Origin: an uncultured Endomicrobiia bacterium
GTDB lineage: Bacteria; Elusimicrobiota; Endomicrobiia; Endomicrobiales; Endomicrobiaceae
Assembly (NCBI GenBank): GCA_905236115.1
Contig: CAJOOL010000225.1
Location: forward strand, 1-6,070
DNA: 6,070 nt
Direction of reading: 5' to 3'
In this document: piece after piece, positions 5,890-6,070 of the stretch
Layout of the letters: the number at the start of each line of letters is the position of its first letter
Numbering within the stretch: position 1 is the first letter of the stretch
Made by a program: the position numbers and the translations under genes
Notes under the pieces: model-generated
What the model was told of the DNA's origin: nothing
The model's input: only the letters and a program-made list of their open reading frames with translations
Database searches by the model: none

Positions 5890-6070
5890 TGTTCTATATT
5901 ATCTATAACTATTTTATATTTTTTATCAAATTTCCCGCCGGAAGTAATTTTTCTTATTCCGCTTCCTAAATTTATTTTTCTCAAATTCAATTTTTCAAAC
6001 CAAGGATAATTGACTTTTCCTGCCATATATAAAAATAATCTTTTTACTTTTATGGATTTTGTTTTTTCCA
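5886..6070 (-). CDS. AbiEi-type antitoxin/repressor, C-terminal part (cut by right window edge)
   Basis: The last 61 codons of a frame that runs off the right edge and ends with TGA at 5886-5888, sharing ATGA with the toxin start. I translated it by hand. Seen: KVKRLFLYMAG, then NYPWFEKLNLRKINLGSG, then IRKITSGGKFDKKYKI before the end at NIEQ. The R-LFLY-A-K--PWF--L---KI-LGSGKR pattern followed by a short beta-rich end (GG-FD-KY-I) is what I recognise as the C-terminal domain of AbiEi antitoxins of type IV systems. Known of the family: an N-terminal winged-helix domain binds inverted repeats in the operon promoter for negative autoregulation, while the C-terminal domain carries antitoxicity. 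The DNA-binding domain and the promoter lie outside the window, so autoregulation cannot be checked here. Confidence 0.85.
   Translation of the reverse strand, partial: EKTKSIKVKRLFLYMAGKVNYPWFEKLNLRKINLGSGIRKITSGGKFDKKYKIVIDNIEQ

Noticed and set aside
1..6070. Insertion sequences, tRNA or attachment sites that could mark the AbiE pair as a mobile insertion
   Set aside because: No transposase, terminal inverted repeats, tRNA gene or flanking direct repeats were seen; base composition looks similar across the window.

Overview
The window is strongly A+T-rich (roughly a quarter to 30% G+C by eye) and very densely coded. Every gene I can support lies on the minus strand, so transcription runs from the right end (6070) towards position 1. 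TGG is used for Trp, and stops are mostly TAA with TGA at tight overlaps, so the standard bacterial code fits. A low-GC bacterium is clear. The phylum is not: Brachyspira, Elusimicrobiota, Fusobacteriota, Campylobacterota, a gut Melainabacteria-like lineage or a low-GC proteobacterium would all be plausible.

Layout in transcription order. (1) 6070-4993: a type IV toxin-antitoxin pair, with the C-terminal end of an AbiEi-type antitoxin (cut by the window edge) overlapping a complete AbiEii-type nucleotidyltransferase toxin by ATGA. (2) 4947-3144: two family-2 glycosyltransferases one base apart; the first belongs to the rhamnosyltransferase-like group and the second is a different GT2. (3) 3062-2202: an extended-SDR nucleotide-sugar epimerase/reductase resembling GDP-fucose synthase but apparently lacking its epimerising Cys/His pair. 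(4) 2188-1511: a classical SDR oxidoreductase. (5) 1514-384: a 3-dehydroquinate-synthase-like sugar phosphate cyclase, overlapping the SDR by ATGA. (6) 380-1: the N-terminus of an FGGY-family carbohydrate kinase, cut by the left edge.

Gaps between genes 2 to 6 are 1, 81, 13, -4 and 3 bases, so this looks like one surface-glycan operon (O-antigen, capsule or similar). The glycosyltransferases would assemble the glycan and the epimerase would make a nucleotide sugar. The kinase, cyclase and SDR form a compact three-gene set that could make a carbocyclic (cyclitol or quinate-like) building block: the kinase phosphorylates a free sugar, the cyclase closes the ring with loss of phosphate, and the SDR reduces or oxidises a ring ketone. 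That pathway is an inference from gene families and adjacency. It is the most interesting thing in the window. The AbiE pair sits directly upstream in the same direction with no visible terminator. No RNA genes, insertion sequences, CRISPR arrays or attachment sites were seen, and no gene-free stretch exceeds about 80 bases.
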